In this document: piece after piece, positions 21,321 to 21,826 of the stretch | Numbering within the stretch: position 1 is the first letter of the stretch | How the letters are laid out: each line of letters begins with the position of its first letter | Virus record (IMG/VR): IMGVR_UViG_3300032220_001120 | Coordinates: 1 to 21,826 of that record | Source of the DNA: a virus | Reading direction: 5' to 3' (one strand) | Length of the DNA: 21,826 bases | Made by a program: the position numbers and the translations under genes | The notes under the pieces: model-generated | What the model was told of the DNA's origin: nothing | Seen by the model: the letters and a program-made list of their open reading frames with translations, nothing else | Database searches by the model: none

Positions 21321-21730
21321 GTTTGTAGAAACTCTCCCCAACTGCCACCATAATGAAATATATTGTGGCAATTATGGCAAAGAAGGTCGCATTTATCAAC
21401 TTCTTCCTTGATTGTTTCCCATTTTCTATTAGCAAAAGATCTCCCATCAAGTTTTAATTCTTTTTGAGAAGGATCTCTGTGATGAAAGCATAGAGTTGCA
21501 GGTCTATCTTCACCACATTGCCGACACTTACCACCTTTATATTGGAGAGCTTTCCATTTATTAGAATATGCTCTCTCTTTTTGTTCGGTATAAGTGTTTC
21601 TATTCATAACACAAGGATCATTTCTGTAACGCCACTTTTGACGGCAGGTTTCATTACAATAAAGTTTTGCTCTCCCACCTTTTCTTTGGTGTTGTGGAAC
21701 TTCTTTATTACACGATTTACAGTTAATCAT
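21311..21730 (-). CDS. HNH homing-type endonuclease with zinc fingers
   Basis: I take the ATG at 21730 (139 residues), since the start at 21751 lies only 6 nt from the late promoter and would be at or before the RNA start. Residues 4-29 hold CKSC and YCNETC, a zinc ribbon; residues 69-84 hold CRQC and CFHH, and near the end DLLCHNCHNIFH, completing a zinc-bound HNH nuclease with H83/H84 and a final His. It should cut or nick DNA; free-standing HNH genes spread between phages. It lies between two tRNA genes, its stop codon falling on tRNA bases 8-10. Confidence 0.87.
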   Translation of the reverse strand: MINCKSCNKEVPQHQRKGGRAKLYCNETCRQKWRYRNDPCVMNRNTYTEQKERAYSNKWKALQYKGGKCRQCGEDRPATLCFHHRDPSQKELKLDGRSFANRKWETIKEEVDKCDLLCHNCHNIFHYGGSWGEFLQTLV

Positions 21731-21756
21731 TTGTGTTATGAAGATATACATACACC

Positions 21757-21764
21757 TATTTATA
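21757..21764 (-). promoter_or_regulatory. T4-type late promoter before the HNH gene
   Basis: The minus strand reads TATAAATA, identical to the T4 late element, 26 nt before the chosen HNH start. It follows the palindrome at 21775-21798 after a short AT-rich spacer. Confidence 0.75.
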
Positions 21765-21774
21765 AAATAAATGC

Positions 21775-21798
21775 ATTCGCTATTCGCGAATAGCGAAT
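21775..21798. repeat. 24-nt perfect palindrome, possible terminator stem after tRNA
   Basis: ATTCGCTATTCG and its exact reverse complement meet at TCGCGA in the centre. On the minus strand it starts 6 nt past the 3' end of the partial tRNA and is followed by GCATTTATTTTAT, so the RNA hairpin plus T-rich tail may end tRNA transcripts. As DNA it could also be a binding site. Confidence 0.7.
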
Positions 21799-21803
21799 AG
21801 AAG

Positions 21804-21826
21804 TACGAGTGCCTGGATTCGAACCA
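21804..21826 (-). tRNA. 3' end of a second tRNA (partial)
   Basis: On the minus strand the window begins TGG, then T-loop TTCGAAT, T-stem CCAGG, acceptor strand CACTCGT and discriminator A, the standard 3' part of a tRNA. The 5' part and the anticodon lie beyond the window, so the amino acid is unknown. CCA is not encoded. Confidence 0.8.

Noticed and set aside
21235-21450. 71-codon minus-strand frame crossing the tRNA and the HNH 3' end
   Set aside because: It overlaps both a complete tRNA and a motif-supported nuclease in another frame and has no features of its own.
1-21826. CRISPR arrays, insertion sequences, integrase or attachment sites
   Set aside because: No regularly spaced repeats, transposase or integrase motifs, or flanking direct repeats were seen.

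Overview
The window looks like part of a T4-like cyanophage genome (a myovirus of marine Synechococcus or Prochlorococcus). It is AT-rich and very densely packed, with many genes sharing stop and start codons. It carries high-light-inducible (hli) chlorophyll-binding proteins, T4-type late promoters (TATAAATA), a T4-like lysozyme, an HNH endonuclease wedged against tRNA genes, and a staphylococcal-nuclease-type nuclease. No database search was possible, so family names rest on motifs read by eye.

Layout. At 1-578 (+) lie the end of an unknown gene and a small thermonuclease; their strand meets the next one stop-to-stop with no spacer. At 579-2930 (-) is a late-promoter unit: a C39-like peptidase, a GH24 lysozyme sharing an N-terminal domain with it, a small two-helix membrane protein (holin candidate), and a proline-rich protein overlapping the latter out of frame. 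At 3005-3476 (-) is a self-contained hli operon with its own sigma70-like promoter, two hli genes, a 28-residue single-helix microprotein between them, and a terminator.

At 3483-20438 (-) is a 17 kb run of 20 genes on one strand with no internal gap above 9 nt; 16 of the 19 junctions overlap. It begins at a TTGCAT-17-TATAAT promoter. It encodes sugar-nucleotide enzymes (a GDP-mannose 3,5-epimerase-like protein, three other SDR epimerases/dehydratases, an RfbH-type 3-dehydrase, and a heptose-pathway-like set of GHMP kinase, SIS isomerase and HAD-phosphatase/cytidylyltransferase fusion). It also encodes two methyltransferases and at least nine glycosyltransferases (GT11 twice plus a relative, GT17, GT25, GT2, GT7-like, DUF5672 and others). 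Together these could make and attach a complex glycan with fucose/galactose-like, 3,6-dideoxy and possibly heptose-like sugars; whether the target is virion protein or host surface polysaccharide cannot be told from sequence.

At 20440-21826 are a small plus-strand ORF in a combined terminator/promoter region, a two-gene unit of unknown function behind a near-perfect sigma70 promoter, a tRNA with anticodon CAT, an HNH endonuclease whose stop codon lies inside that tRNA, a 24-nt palindrome, and the 3' end of a second tRNA.

A recurring design is a terminator placed directly on top of, or against, the next promoter on the same strand (near 2960, 20480 and 21765).
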